NCBI GenBank assembly: GCA_016290875.1
Contig: JAEEVL010000002.1
Span: forward strand, 62,001-126,000
Length of the DNA: 64,000 nt
Source of the DNA: Ruminococcus sp.
GTDB lineage: Bacteria > Bacillota > Clostridia > Oscillospirales > Ruminococcaceae
Direction of reading: 5' to 3'
The stretch's first letter is position 1. Each line of letters opens with the position of its first letter. Both the position numbers and the translations under genes were made by a program. The notes below the pieces were generated by a model. The model was given only the letters and a program-made list of their open reading frames with translations, had not been told where the DNA came from and did no database searches. Shown here piece by piece: positions 44,213 through 53,303 of the stretch.

Positions 44213-45163
44213 CTATTCGTGGATCCTGGTTTGCTTTTCTTCTTCAATGTTAAGCATTTCACTGACCACATATATCGGTCTGTTTTTTACTTCATTGAAT
44301 ATATTTCCTATGTATATGCCTATTATTCCAAGAGAAGCGAGAATAACTCCGCCAACAATGTATATTGATGCAAGTATACTTGTCCAGCCGGCGAGGTAAT
44401 TGTAGCCCATAAGCTTTTGTATGATCAATACAGTTATGTAAATAAAAGAAACTGTGGAAAGGAACAACCCGAGTTTGATCGTAGCTTTCAGAGGTTTATT
44501 GGAATGGGAAACTATAAGTGAAGAGGCAAAATAGAGCTTCTTTTTAAGCGAATACGATGATTTGCCTTCATATCGCTCGTCGGCTTCAAGTGGAAGTGTC
44601 GTTTGTTTAAATCCGAGCCATTTGATAAAAAGCTGATATGCTCTGTTGTGCTCCCTAATTTTACAGTAGTTATCGATAACTTTTTTTCGTGATATACTGA
44701 AATTACCGATCGTTGGATCTATTTCTTCATCTGTATAGTGACTGAGAACACGATAAAATGTCTTAGATAGAAATAGTGTTACGGGAGAATCCTTTCGTTC
44801 GGCTCGCTGTGCAAATACGACGTCATATCCCTCTAAAGCTTTGTTATAAAGAGCGATTATGTGTTCCGGTCTGTCCTGAAGATCACAGTCCATTACAACG
44901 ACCCATTCTCCGCTGCAATTATCGACTCCTGCTGTTATTGCAGAGGCCTGACCGAAGTTTTTGGACATATGAAGTCCCTTGACCTTTGTATCTTTAGCAC
45001 AAATCTCTTGTATACTTTCCCAGGAATTCTGCGGGCAACAGTCATCCACGAGTATTATCTCATAATCATTAGTTATTTTACAGAGTGTTTCAGTAAGTCG
45101 CCTGTGGAGTTCGTTAAGCGCCTTACGGCAGCCGTAAACCGGAATCACAACTGATATTTCCAA
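44213..45163 (-). CDS. Family 2 glycosyltransferase, membrane-anchored (polyprenyl-phosphate sugar synthase-like)
   Basis: The 316 residues start with a GT-A fold: ISVVIPVYGC, then ILVDDCCPQNS, then VVMDCDLQDRPEHI (DxD region). Two membrane helices follow at about 230-250 and 265-290 and a short cytosolic tail. This layout is typical of GtrB/DPM1-like enzymes that load a sugar onto polyprenyl phosphate. It has its own promoter and is the last gene of an AT-rich sugar/envelope group. The sugar is unknown. Confidence 0.85.
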   Translation of the reverse strand: MEISVVIPVYGCRKALNELHRRLTETLCKITNDYEIILVDDCCPQNSWESIQEICAKDTKVKGLHMSKNFGQASAITAGVDNCSGEWVVVMDCDLQDRPEHIIALYNKALEGYDVVFAQRAERKDSPVTLFLSKTFYRVLSHYTDEEIDPTIGNFSISRKKVIDNYCKIREHNRAYQLFIKWLGFKQTTLPLEADERYEGKSSYSLKKKLYFASSLIVSHSNKPLKATIKLGLFLSTVSFIYITVLIIQKLMGYNYLAGWTSILASIYIVGGVILASLGIIGIYIGNIFNEVKNRPIYVVSEMLNIEEEKQTRIHE

Positions 45164-45198
45164 AATGATCCCCTCACTTTATCAAAGAATCTTTATGT

Positions 45199-45227
45199 TA
45201 TTATAGCATAGTATCTAAGTATTATCA
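45199..45227 (-). promoter_or_regulatory. Promoter of the GT2 gene
   Basis: Minus strand TTGATA (45227-45222), 17-bp spacer, TATAAT (45204-45199). Confidence 0.7.
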
Positions 45228-45264
45228 ATAGTTATGCTAAAGATACACGTATTATAAAAGCAGT

Positions 45265-46371
45265 TTAAGCTTTTATAATGTAACAGCCGCCTCTGTTTGA
45301 ACTGTCTGTTATATGTCCGATATTTTCGGGGTGATAGTTTACCAGTTTAATGATTTTGTCTGGTTCTTCACACAGCAAACGTTCATATTCGCTGACATCC
45401 TCTTTTGTGAGTAAAAAGACGACTTTAACGGGACATGGAGTGCATACTTTTTCAAATACCGGCTCGTTTCCGCAAGCAACATCTATTACCATTCTGACAA
45501 AATCGTAGCCGGTTGAATAACGTACGAGGTCACTGCCTATACAGTCGCCGCCCATTCTGCCGCCGATTTCAATCAGTTTAATATTGCCTGATGAGTCGAT
45601 TTTTAATTCCGTGTGAGATGCACCGTTTTCTAATCCGAGAGTGTTTAATGCGTGTTCAACGATTTTTTTGACCTTTTCAAGTATATCAGGTGCTATGGGA
45701 GCGGGTTCCATATGACCTGTTTCAATGAAATGCGGTTCACCGGTGGTATACTTATAAGTCATAGCAAGAAAATGATGTTTGCCGCGATATGAAATATATT
45801 CGACACTATACTCGTGACCTTCAGCATATTCTTCAATCAAAGCTTTTTTTTCAAAGCTTTCTTCAATAGCACGGGAGACTGCTTCTTTCAGTCCTGCGTC
45901 ATTATACAGTTTGCATATCCCGCGGCTTCCGCTTCGGTCAGTTGGTTTTACAATTATAGGATATTCTAAGTCTAAACTTGAAACATCAGTGTTTTCATTG
46001 ACCAAAAAGCTTTTGGGTGACGGATCGCCGTTTGATTCAAATGCGATTCGCATTGCGTGTTTATTTGTGCTTTTATAAGTTGCTTCTAAACTGTTTCCTG
46101 TGAGATGCAAAGAATCAGCTACATAATTAACTGTGAGCATGGCAACATCAGAAGCAATGCTGCAAATACCGCATATGCCTATCTCACGGCATTTTTTTAA
46201 TATTGTATCTTTTTCGATTATGCTTATTGGATAGAAATGGTCTGCAGCTTTTTCGCCTACATCATTTGCGGCCCATGCAAAGACATGAGTAGTGTAGCCC
46301 ATTTCCTTGGCTTTTTCGATCGAAGGCAGTTGAAGATAGCTGGCACCTATGATGGCTAAATTTTTACTCAT
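45265..46371 (-). CDS. ATP-grasp domain protein (carboxylate-amine ligase type)
   Basis: The ATG at 46371 (AAGG 9 nt upstream) gives 368 residues; the preceding in-frame codons lie inside the epimerase gene. The N-terminal preATP-grasp fold begins LAIIGASYLQLPSIEKAKEMG. ATP-grasp motifs follow: YPIIVKPTDRSGSRG, LIEEYAEGHEYSVE, and IKLIEIGGRMGGD with metal ligands. It resembles PurK/PylC/biotin-carboxylase-like ligases. Its gene overlaps or nearly touches the epimerase stop, so the two probably act together, perhaps adding an amino acid or carboxylate to a sugar (inference). Confidence 0.82.
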   Translation of the reverse strand: MSKNLAIIGASYLQLPSIEKAKEMGYTTHVFAWAANDVGEKAADHFYPISIIEKDTILKKCREIGICGICSIASDVAMLTVNYVADSLHLTGNSLEATYKSTNKHAMRIAFESNGDPSPKSFLVNENTDVSSLDLEYPIIVKPTDRSGSRGICKLYNDAGLKEAVSRAIEESFEKKALIEEYAEGHEYSVEYISYRGKHHFLAMTYKYTTGEPHFIETGHMEPAPIAPDILEKVKKIVEHALNTLGLENGASHTELKIDSSGNIKLIEIGGRMGGDCIGSDLVRYSTGYDFVRMVIDVACGNEPVFEKVCTPCPVKVVFLLTKEDVSEYERLLCEEPDKIIKLVNYHPENIGHITDSSNRGGCYIIKA

Positions 46372-46375
46372 ATTA

Positions 46376-47389
46376 TCATTCCTTGATGTTGTTCTTGCTG
46401 TTCCAAAGAGCGTCAAAACGTTTTAATTCTTTTTCGCGCTTGTAGTCTTTCAGATAAGATATAAAATCGTATTCGGGCACATATCCGAGTTCTTTTTTGG
46501 CATTATCTATATCCATAACAAAACTTGTGAAAGTATCCTTTTCGGGCTTTTCGATTATTTTTGTATTTGAAGGATCAGGAGAAAAGATTTTGATATATCC
46601 TTCGATCTGTTCACGCAGAGTTGTCCTGATACCGGTGCCGGCGTTATATAGTCCGCCGTTTACATCTGCAATTATCGCTTTACACATCATCTGGCACAGG
46701 TCTTTTATGTATAGAATATCTTTGAATGCGTTGGGATCTCCCCACATTTCAAGATCTTTTCCGCTTTCTGCCAAATCAATCATGTATCTGTAAGCGATTT
46801 TCTTTTCAATTCCATCAACATAGTATGTCTTTTGCGGAGCGTACATATACACGTTCGGAAGGCGAAAAACAAAATCCTTGATGCCATATTCTTCTTTGTA
46901 GTAACGCATTGTGTCAGCAACCATTGACTTGGTTATGGAGTAGAAAGCGTGATCTCCTGTATAAAGCAGCTTTTTTGGCATATCCGGAGATAAAATTTCT
47001 GTTTTCCCCCAGTATCCTGCCTGTTCAGCCCAGGTCTGAGTATAGATAACTCTATCGGCTCTGTTCTTTCTTGCATATTCGAGTATACGCAAGCTGCCGT
47101 TAATATTTGTTTCAACATATGCGAACGGATTGTATTCTTTAAAATACGCCGGAAGCAAGCCAGTGAGATTAACGATGGCATAGACACTATCGGTGGGGAG
47201 CTTTTCGAAATCTTCAGGTTTTAATACATCCAGCTGAATGTAAGGAATAGATAAAGTGTCAAAAAAATCAGTTTTCCTTCTTCCGACAGCAATTACTTCG
47301 TATTCATCACTGTTTAAGTGTGTTTTGCAGTAGTCAGTAAGGTAAGCGCCTACAAAGCCTGTTGCGCCAAAGATTAATACTTTTTTCAT
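46376..47389 (-). CDS. NAD-dependent epimerase/dehydratase (extended SDR)
   Basis: The 337 residues start with a Rossmann fold, KKVLIFGATGFVGAYL. The active site is YSITK near 180, and the usual FRLPNVYMYAP segment follows, with IKDLCQMMCKAI and NAGTG near the C terminus. These are features of nucleotide-sugar epimerases or dehydratases. Promoter at 47523-47550. The gene and its two neighbours are visibly more AT-rich than flanking housekeeping genes, suggesting transfer. Confidence 0.85.
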   Translation of the reverse strand: MKKVLIFGATGFVGAYLTDYCKTHLNSDEYEVIAVGRRKTDFFDTLSIPYIQLDVLKPEDFEKLPTDSVYAIVNLTGLLPAYFKEYNPFAYVETNINGSLRILEYARKNRADRVIYTQTWAEQAGYWGKTEILSPDMPKKLLYTGDHAFYSITKSMVADTMRYYKEEYGIKDFVFRLPNVYMYAPQKTYYVDGIEKKIAYRYMIDLAESGKDLEMWGDPNAFKDILYIKDLCQMMCKAIIADVNGGLYNAGTGIRTTLREQIEGYIKIFSPDPSNTKIIEKPEKDTFTSFVMDIDNAKKELGYVPEYDFISYLKDYKREKELKRFDALWNSKNNIKE

Positions 47390-47522
47390 TATCTCACCTG
47401 TTTATTCATTATTCGTGATAGCTTTATCGATAAGCTTGGGAGTATGGAAAGATTACTATTTGTGATTTAGTCAGTAATCGGTAGTGCAATTTGTATATTA
47501 ATCTGATATAAGATATAATTAT

Positions 47523-47550
47523 ATTATACCACATCACAGTGATTTGTCAA
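47523..47550 (-). promoter_or_regulatory. Promoter of the epimerase/ATP-grasp genes
   Basis: Minus strand TTGACA (47550-47545), 16-bp spacer, TATAAT (47528-47523). The stretch 47390-47522 and 47551-47620 shows no gene. Confidence 0.75.
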
Positions 47551-47623
47551 CTGATTACAGTTTTGCTTTATTATATCTGATGCTATGATGCGATGCGTAT
47601 AACTTACAGATGATGATAACAAA

Positions 47624-47649
47624 AAAGCTCACGCGATTGCGTGAGCTTT
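47624..47649 (-). terminator. Terminator of tRNA-Gln
   Basis: Minus strand stem AAAGCTCACGC / GCGTGAGCTTT (11 bp, 4-nt loop) followed by TTTTG. Confidence 0.9.
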
Positions 47650-47651
47650 AC

Positions 47652-47727
47652 TGGTTGGGGTGGAAGGATTTGAACCCTCGAAATAACGGAGTCAGAGTCC
47701 GCTGCCTTACCACTTGGCGACACCCCA
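47652..47727 (-). tRNA. tRNA-Gln (anticodon CTG)
   Basis: Minus strand. The acceptor stem TGGGGTG/CACCCCA closes the cloverleaf; the 3' end is ACCA, with CCA encoded. The anticodon arm is CGGA-CTCTGAC-TCCG, giving anticodon CTG (reads CAG). The T arm is CGAGGGTTCAAATCCTTC-like with TTCAAAT. Promoter at 47759-47787, terminator at 47624-47649, so it is a single-gene transcript. Confidence 0.93.
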
Positions 47728-47758
47728 GTGAATATTATCTGAACGATTCAGCTTTATT

Positions 47759-47787
47759 ATTATATCACCGTTCTAAGGAAATGTCAA
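47759..47787 (-). promoter_or_regulatory. Promoter of tRNA-Gln
   Basis: Minus strand TTGACA (47787-47782), 17-bp spacer, TATAAT (47764-47759), both perfect. Confidence 0.9.
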
Positions 47788-47831
47788 TAGGTATTTATAA
47801 ATTTTTATCTTTTAATTATATACTGCCGGTA

Positions 47832-47860
47832 TTGAAAAAAATCCGGAAACATTATATAAT
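47832..47860 (+). promoter_or_regulatory. Promoter of the lipid kinase / coaX / coaBC transcript
   Basis: TTGAAA at 47832-47837, 17-bp spacer, TATAAT at 47855-47860, 62 bp before the lipid kinase ATG. Confidence 0.75.
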
Positions 47861-47921
47861 AATATGTATAGGGATTTTTACATTAACTTTAGGGACATAC
47901 TATTACTCAAGGGGGAATTGT

Positions 47922-48929
47922 ATGCGGAAAATGTATTTTGTCGTCAATCTTGTTGCGGGTAAAGCTTTGATATCTGAAAAGCTTGGCAAGATAGTCGATG
48001 AATTTACAAAGGCTGATTTTGAAGTTACTATCCATACCACACAGAGCGGTGATGATGCGGCTAAGGCTGCTGAATACGCCTGCGCGAACGGTTTTGACCT
48101 ATTGGTCTGTGCCGGTGGAGACGGAACTCTCAGTCAGTGCCTTCAGGGTATAATGAACAGCGAGAATCGTATACCGATAGGATATATACCTGCCGGTTCG
48201 ACGAATGATTTTGCCAAGAGTCTTGGTATACCAAAGGACACTATGGAAGCTGTTCAGCGTATTATAAACGGAAAAGCTGTTCCGTGTGATGTCGGAGGCT
48301 TCAACAACGAGTATTTTTCATATATAGTTGCATTCGGAGCTTTTACCAATATCACCTATGAGACTTCGCAGAACGTCAAGAATGTTTTCGGACATACGGC
48401 TTATGTTTTCAGCGGTCTTATGCAGCTTGCAAATATAAAGCCGAGACATATGCGTATAGAGTACGAGGATAATGTTATCGAGGACGATTTCATATTCGGA
48501 ATGGTAACGAATACTGCTTCAGTAGCCGGAATGCTCTCTATGAGTCAGTTTATGCTTGATGATGGACTTTTCGAGGTAATGCTCATAAAGAAGCCGTCTA
48601 ATCCGATACAGCTCCAGCAGATAGTCAAGTCTCTTATGAACATCAATGAGGAAATTGACAAGGAATATATCAAGTTTTTCAGGACAGACAAGATAAAGTT
48701 CACTTCTATCTGTGCTGAAAGTGTTACCTGGACGCGCGACGGCGAATACGGCGGAGACTATATCTCCAACACTATTGTAAACCATCACCGTGCCGTATCG
48801 TTTATCGTGGATGATGACCTGATAAAGGTGACAGGTGAGCGTTTCAGGAACAAGGAATATCTCTCAGAGGAAAATCTCGAGATAGAGATGAAACTCAGCA
48901 ATGAGGAGAATAATGCCGCAGGAGTATAA
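47922..48929 (+). CDS. Diacylglycerol kinase family lipid kinase (DgkB/YegS type)
   Basis: The ATG at 47922 (GGGGGAA upstream) gives 335 residues; the frame is open further upstream, but that part runs across the tRNA-Gln gene and its promoter and is not coding. Motifs: MYFVVNLVAGK at the start, CAGGDGTLSQ (nucleotide site) near residue 65, and IPAGSTNDFAKSLG. It phosphorylates diacylglycerol or a similar lipid for phospholipid turnover. The next gene, coaX, starts 16 bp later. Confidence 0.92.
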   Translation: MRKMYFVVNLVAGKALISEKLGKIVDEFTKADFEVTIHTTQSGDDAAKAAEYACANGFDLLVCAGGDGTLSQCLQGIMNSENRIPIGYIPAGSTNDFAKSLGIPKDTMEAVQRIINGKAVPCDVGGFNNEYFSYIVAFGAFTNITYETSQNVKNVFGHTAYVFSGLMQLANIKPRHMRIEYEDNVIEDDFIFGMVTNTASVAGMLSMSQFMLDDGLFEVMLIKKPSNPIQLQQIVKSLMNINEEIDKEYIKFFRTDKIKFTSICAESVTWTRDGEYGGDYISNTIVNHHRAVSFIVDDDLIKVTGERFRNKEYLSEENLEIEMKLSNEENNAAGV

Positions 48930-48945
48930 ATAACGGAGGTAGGAT

Positions 48946-49719
48946 ATGCTTTTAGCCATAGATATAGGAAATACAAATATAGTTTTCGGATGCGTTGACG
49001 ATAAGGACGAGGTATGGCTCTTTGAGCGTATATCCACCAATCACCTTGCGACTTCTGCTGAGTACGCTTCTATAATAAGAAACATTCTTATTATGAACGA
49101 TTTCAAGCTCAGCGACATAGATGCTGCCATAATGTCATCGGTAGTTCCTTCTGTTACGGGAACTGTCCGCGAGGCTGTAAGAAAGCTCTTCAAGGTCGAT
49201 GTTATGGTCGTAGGACCGGGAGTAAAGACCGGTCTGAACATACTTATAGATAACCCTGCACAGCTCGGCAGCGATCAGGCTGTTGACGCTGTTGCTGCTA
49301 TAAATCAGTATCCGGTTCCGCTTATCATCATTGATATGGGAACAGCTACAACTGTCTCGGTAGTGGACAAGAACAAGAATTACCGCGGCGGTCTTATTAT
49401 GACAGGCATGGGAGTAGCGGCTGACGCTCTCGTGGCAAGAACAGCTCAGCTCCCCAAGATAAACTTTGAAGCTCCTGCCAATATCATTGGCACTAACACC
49501 ATCGACTGTCTCAAGAGCGGTATGCTCTACTCAAATGCGAGCGCTCTTGACGGCATAATCGAGAGGATAGAGGAGGAGCTCGGCTACAAGTGTACAGCTG
49601 TTGCTACCGGAGGCCTTTCCGAGCTGGTCGTACCGCTTTGCCGCAGAATGATAATCCACGACAGCAATCTTCTCATCAAGGGACTTGCGATAATATACCG
49701 CAAGAACAAGAAAAACTGA
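48946..49719 (+). CDS. coaX: Type III pantothenate kinase
   Basis: This 257-residue ASKHA-fold kinase has the P-loop-like start LLAIDIGNTNIVFG, the pantothenate-site GSDQAVDAVAA near 107, and IIDMGTATTVSV. It carries out the first step of CoA synthesis and, as a type III enzyme, is not feedback-inhibited by CoA. SD ACGGAGG is upstream. It stands 12 bp before coaBC, giving steps one to three of the CoA pathway in one transcript. Confidence 0.95.
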   Translation: MLLAIDIGNTNIVFGCVDDKDEVWLFERISTNHLATSAEYASIIRNILIMNDFKLSDIDAAIMSSVVPSVTGTVREAVRKLFKVDVMVVGPGVKTGLNILIDNPAQLGSDQAVDAVAAINQYPVPLIIIDMGTATTVSVVDKNKNYRGGLIMTGMGVAADALVARTAQLPKINFEAPANIIGTNTIDCLKSGMLYSNASALDGIIERIEEELGYKCTAVATGGLSELVVPLCRRMIIHDSNLLIKGLAIIYRKNKKN

Positions 49720-49731
49720 CGGAGGTCCGCT

Positions 49732-50934
49732 ATGCTGAAGGGAAAAACTGTGCTGCTCGGAGTATCGAGCTCGATAGCTGCGTATAAGTCATGCAACCTT
49801 GCTCGCATGCTCACAAAGCTAGGGGCAGATGTTTATGTTTCTATGACTCCGAATGCTACTAATTTTGTTCATCCGCTCACTTTTGAGACTCTTACCCAGC
49901 ATAAGTGCCTTATAGATACATTCGACAGGAATTTTGAATACAGTGTGGAGCACGTTTCTATCGCCAAGAAGGCTGATGTAGTCATAATTGCACCGGCTTC
50001 CGCCAACGTGATCGGCAAGATAGCAAACGGCATCGCTGATGATATGCTGACCACGACTGTTATGGCGTGTACCTGCAAAAAACTTATTGCTCCTGCGATG
50101 AACCATAATATGTTCCATAATCCGATAGTTCAGGAGAATATAGAAAAGCTCCGCCGTCACGGCTATATTATAATCGAGCCGGTAAAGGGTATGCTCGCAA
50201 ACCGCGACATAGGCGATGGAAAGCTGCCGGACGAGGAGACTCTCCTTGAACACGTAGTCCGTGAGATCGCCTTTGAAAAGAATCTTGCCGGAAAGCGCAT
50301 ACTGGTAACAGCAGGCGCAACAAGAGAGAGCATTGATCCCGTGCGCTTCATAACCAATCATTCGAGCGGAAAGATGGGCTTTGCTATTGCGAGAGCCGCT
50401 ATGCTCAGGGGCGCTGATGTTACTCTGGTAGCTGCTCATACCGATGTTGAGCCGCCTATGTTCGTTGATGTTGTTAAGGTCGAGTCGGCTGAGGATATGT
50501 TCTGTGCTGTAAAGGAACGGCTTGCTGATACAGATATAGTAATCAAGGCGGCAGCAGTAGCGGACTATACCCCTGTTACAGTTGCAGACAGCAAACTGAA
50601 GAAGTCCGACAGCGATATGTCCATACCGCTGAAAAGGACGACTGACATACTTAAATATATAGGTGAGAACCGCCGCGATGACCAGGTCATCTGCGGATTC
50701 TCAATGGAGACCGACAATGTGCTTGAGAATTCACGCAAAAAGCTCGTCTCCAAAAACTGTGATATGATCTGTGCCAACTCTCTCCGCAAAGCCGGTGCAG
50801 GCTTCGGTACAGACACCAATATCATTACTATGATAACTCCTGAGGATGATACAGAGCTCGAGCTCATGAGCAAGTTCGATGCTGCAAATATCATTCTCAC
50901 AAAGCTGAAAGAGCTGAGCGACAAGAGAAAGTGA
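49732..50934 (+). CDS. coaBC: Bifunctional phosphopantothenoylcysteine decarboxylase / phosphopantothenate-cysteine ligase
   Basis: This 400-residue fusion has an N-terminal flavoprotein (CoaC, about 1-180; KTVLLGVSSSIAAYKS, the active-site His in SVEHVSIAKKAD, and APAMNHNMF) and a C-terminal ligase (CoaB, about 185-400; VTAGATRESIDPVRFITNHSSGKMG). In the E. coli enzyme a conserved Cys sits in ACGDIGPGRM; the matching segment here is ANRDIGDGKL, with Asn in place of Cys. The rest of both domains looks intact. It shares a transcript with coaX. Confidence 0.94.
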   Translation: MLKGKTVLLGVSSSIAAYKSCNLARMLTKLGADVYVSMTPNATNFVHPLTFETLTQHKCLIDTFDRNFEYSVEHVSIAKKADVVIIAPASANVIGKIANGIADDMLTTTVMACTCKKLIAPAMNHNMFHNPIVQENIEKLRRHGYIIIEPVKGMLANRDIGDGKLPDEETLLEHVVREIAFEKNLAGKRILVTAGATRESIDPVRFITNHSSGKMGFAIARAAMLRGADVTLVAAHTDVEPPMFVDVVKVESAEDMFCAVKERLADTDIVIKAAAVADYTPVTVADSKLKKSDSDMSIPLKRTTDILKYIGENRRDDQVICGFSMETDNVLENSRKKLVSKNCDMICANSLRKAGAGFGTDTNIITMITPEDDTELELMSKFDAANIILTKLKELSDKRK

Positions 50935-50992
50935 CGCTGTTTCAGCTGTAAAAATACAGTTTTTGTAAATTCACATTAAGGAGGGTGCATAA

Positions 50993-51730
50993 GTGGAGCG
51001 ATATAATCCTAAGCTTGCAGAGCTCCCCGACCATAAGCACTATCCGGCATGCCTGAGCAGAAAAGTTGCCATTCAGGAAAAAAGCCAGTCGCTGTTCATA
51101 TATACACTTGCAATGGGACTGGTACTGATAATGCTGTCGTTCTTTTCGCTGAGATTTTCGGTAATATCATGGCTTCCGATGCTCATGGGCGAAAGTACAG
51201 AGGTATTACCGTTTTTTGTTCAGCTGCTCACGATAATAATGATAATAGTGATCGCTGCGCTGAACTATGGAAAGCACAAGATATGCGGAGTGGTACTGTT
51301 CTTTATATACGCATTTATGGCTGTGTTCGGTTTTATCAATTCGGACGACAATCTTCCGGATATTATGACGTCCACACTTGGCGCGTTCGGCACGGTGCGC
51401 TCGATAACGGCGTTCAAGGATTATACTGACTGGAAACAGCTTGTTGATACCGAGGGATTCCCGTTTTTCAGCGTCAGGGTCACAGAGGCGACTGAAAATC
51501 CGAATTATCAGCCGCAGTATACAGGCGCCGGAGCTGCAACGAATATGAGTTCGCCTGTTCAGAATGATCCGCTGCTGTTCACAGGACAGAATTATGACGC
51601 TGATATGCCGGAGCTGCCTTCCCTGGCGCAGATGAAGGCTTACCGTGATACGCAGGCTACTGAGGTGGAATTTGTCCAGGAAGGCGAAAAATACTGTTGT
51701 ATATCTGAAAGCCCCATCAAAATTATATGA
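50993..51730 (+). CDS. Small multi-pass membrane protein of unknown function
   Basis: The GTG at 50993 follows AAGGAGG at 7 nt; no better start is seen. The 245 residues have three membrane helices at about 33-53, 74-93 and 97-115 and a soluble C-terminal part of about 120 residues with a Gln/Pro/Asn-rich linker near 165-190. I do not recognise a family. It lies between coaBC and comM on the same strand with short gaps, so it is probably in their transcript, but nothing ties it to CoA or to DNA. Confidence 0.6.
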   Translation: MERYNPKLAELPDHKHYPACLSRKVAIQEKSQSLFIYTLAMGLVLIMLSFFSLRFSVISWLPMLMGESTEVLPFFVQLLTIIMIIVIAALNYGKHKICGVVLFFIYAFMAVFGFINSDDNLPDIMTSTLGAFGTVRSITAFKDYTDWKQLVDTEGFPFFSVRVTEATENPNYQPQYTGAGAATNMSSPVQNDPLLFTGQNYDADMPELPSLAQMKAYRDTQATEVEFVQEGEKYCCISESPIKII

Positions 51731-51742
51731 GGTGAACGCTGT

Positions 51743-53275
51743 ATGTTTGCAAAGATCTCAAGTCTTGGTCTCTATGGTCTGAATGCTTTTCAGGTCGATG
51801 TTGAGATAGATATCAGCCGCGGTCAGCCGCAGTTTGACATAGTCGGACTTCCTGATGCAGTTGTGCGTGAGAGCCGTGAAAGGATAAGAGCTGCTCTGAG
51901 AGCGTGCAGTATCAGCTTTCCGGTAGCGTCCGTAATGGTCAATCTTGCTCCTGCTGACACCAGAAAGAGCGGTTCTGTGCATGATATGGCTATATTTATG
52001 GCTATACTCAAGGCTATGCGAATGATCGACAAGCCGCTTGACGGCTGTTCGTTCATAGGTGAGATCTCGCTCAATGGCGACATACGCCGTATCAACGGCG
52101 TTCTGCCGATGATAATGCTGGCGCGTGAACTTGGCATCGGTTCGGTTTTCGTTCCGGCTGACAATGCGCATGAAGCTTCGGTAATTACCGGAATAGACAT
52201 ATACGCTGTCCATAACGCAGAGGAGCTTATAAGACATTTCCGTGGTGAGGAACTGCTCACTCCCTGCGAACACTATATACCGCCGGAAGCTGCATATAAT
52301 GAGACTATCGACTTCTCAGACGTATGCGGACAGCAGTCGGCAAAGAAAGCTCTTGAGATAGCTGCTGCCGGAGGTCACAACGCCCTGCTGATAGGTGCGC
52401 CCGGAAGCGGCAAGAGTATGCTTGCAAAACGTATGCCGTCGATACTTCCTCCGCTGACATTTGAGGAAGCGCTCGAGACAACGAAGATACATTCCATATC
52501 AGGTTTACTTACGCCTGAAATGCCAATAATAACAAAGCGGCCTTTCCGTTCGCCGCATCATACCATTTCGTCGGCAGGACTTGCCGGCGGCGGTACGATA
52601 CCTCATCCGGGGGAAGTATCCCTCGCACATAACGGACTTCTTTTCCTTGACGAGCTCGCTGAATTTGACAGGAGAACTCTTGAGATACTCCGTCAGCCTC
52701 TCGAGGACAGAAAGGTTACGATCGCACGCGCTTCGGGAACAGTTTCCTATCCGTGTACGATAATGCTGATAGGAGCGATGAACCCGTGTCCCTGCGGATA
52801 CTACGGACATCCTAAGAGAAAGTGCATATGCTCTCAGAAAAAGGTTGCAGCTTATCTGTCGAAGATATCAGGACCGCTGCTTGATCGTTTTGACCTGCAT
52901 ATTGAGGTAGCTCCTGTCGAGTTTGAGGAGCTGTCCTCAAAGGGTGGAGAAGAGTCTTCGGCTGAGATAAGAAAGCGCGTAGTCGCTGCAAGAGACATAC
53001 AGGAGGAGCGCTTCAAGGGAACAAGGATAACCTGTAATGCTCTGATAACTCCGGACAAGCTCCAGGAGTTCTGTCCTATGGATGACAGCGCGGAGACTCT
53101 GATGAAGAACGTATTTGACCGTCTCGGACTCAGCGCAAGAGCTTATGACAGGATACTCAAGGTCGCAAGAACTATTGCGGATCTTGACAGTTCCGAGGTG
53201 ATTCGCAAACAGCACGTTGCCGCAGCTTCGCAGTACCGCAGCCTTGACCGTAAATACTGGTCGGGCAGTTTATAA
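51743..53275 (+). CDS. ComM/YifB family Mg-chelatase-like AAA+ ATPase
   Basis: The 510 residues show the ComM order: an N-terminal Lon-like domain (FDIVGLPDAVVRESRERIRAAL), then an AAA+ domain with Walker A IGAPGSGKSMLAKRMPSILPP near 215-225 and Walker B LLFLDELAEF, the HHTISSAGLAGGG loop, and a C-terminal helical domain with a CPCGYYGHP cysteine segment. In other bacteria ComM is a hexameric branch-migration helicase for natural transformation; in Firmicutes it is widely kept, also in species not known to be competent. Confidence 0.92.
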   Translation: MFAKISSLGLYGLNAFQVDVEIDISRGQPQFDIVGLPDAVVRESRERIRAALRACSISFPVASVMVNLAPADTRKSGSVHDMAIFMAILKAMRMIDKPLDGCSFIGEISLNGDIRRINGVLPMIMLARELGIGSVFVPADNAHEASVITGIDIYAVHNAEELIRHFRGEELLTPCEHYIPPEAAYNETIDFSDVCGQQSAKKALEIAAAGGHNALLIGAPGSGKSMLAKRMPSILPPLTFEEALETTKIHSISGLLTPEMPIITKRPFRSPHHTISSAGLAGGGTIPHPGEVSLAHNGLLFLDELAEFDRRTLEILRQPLEDRKVTIARASGTVSYPCTIMLIGAMNPCPCGYYGHPKRKCICSQKKVAAYLSKISGPLLDRFDLHIEVAPVEFEELSSKGGEESSAEIRKRVVAARDIQEERFKGTRITCNALITPDKLQEFCPMDDSAETLMKNVFDRLGLSARAYDRILKVARTIADLDSSEVIRKQHVAAASQYRSLDRKYWSGSL

Positions 53276-53303
53276 TACAGAAAGACAATAAGGAAGGAAA
53301 TCA

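Noticed and set aside
47610..47921. N-terminal extension of the lipid kinase by 104 codons
   Set aside because: The extension runs through the tRNA-Gln gene, its terminator and its promoter on the other strand; a good SD and the normal family start are at 47922.
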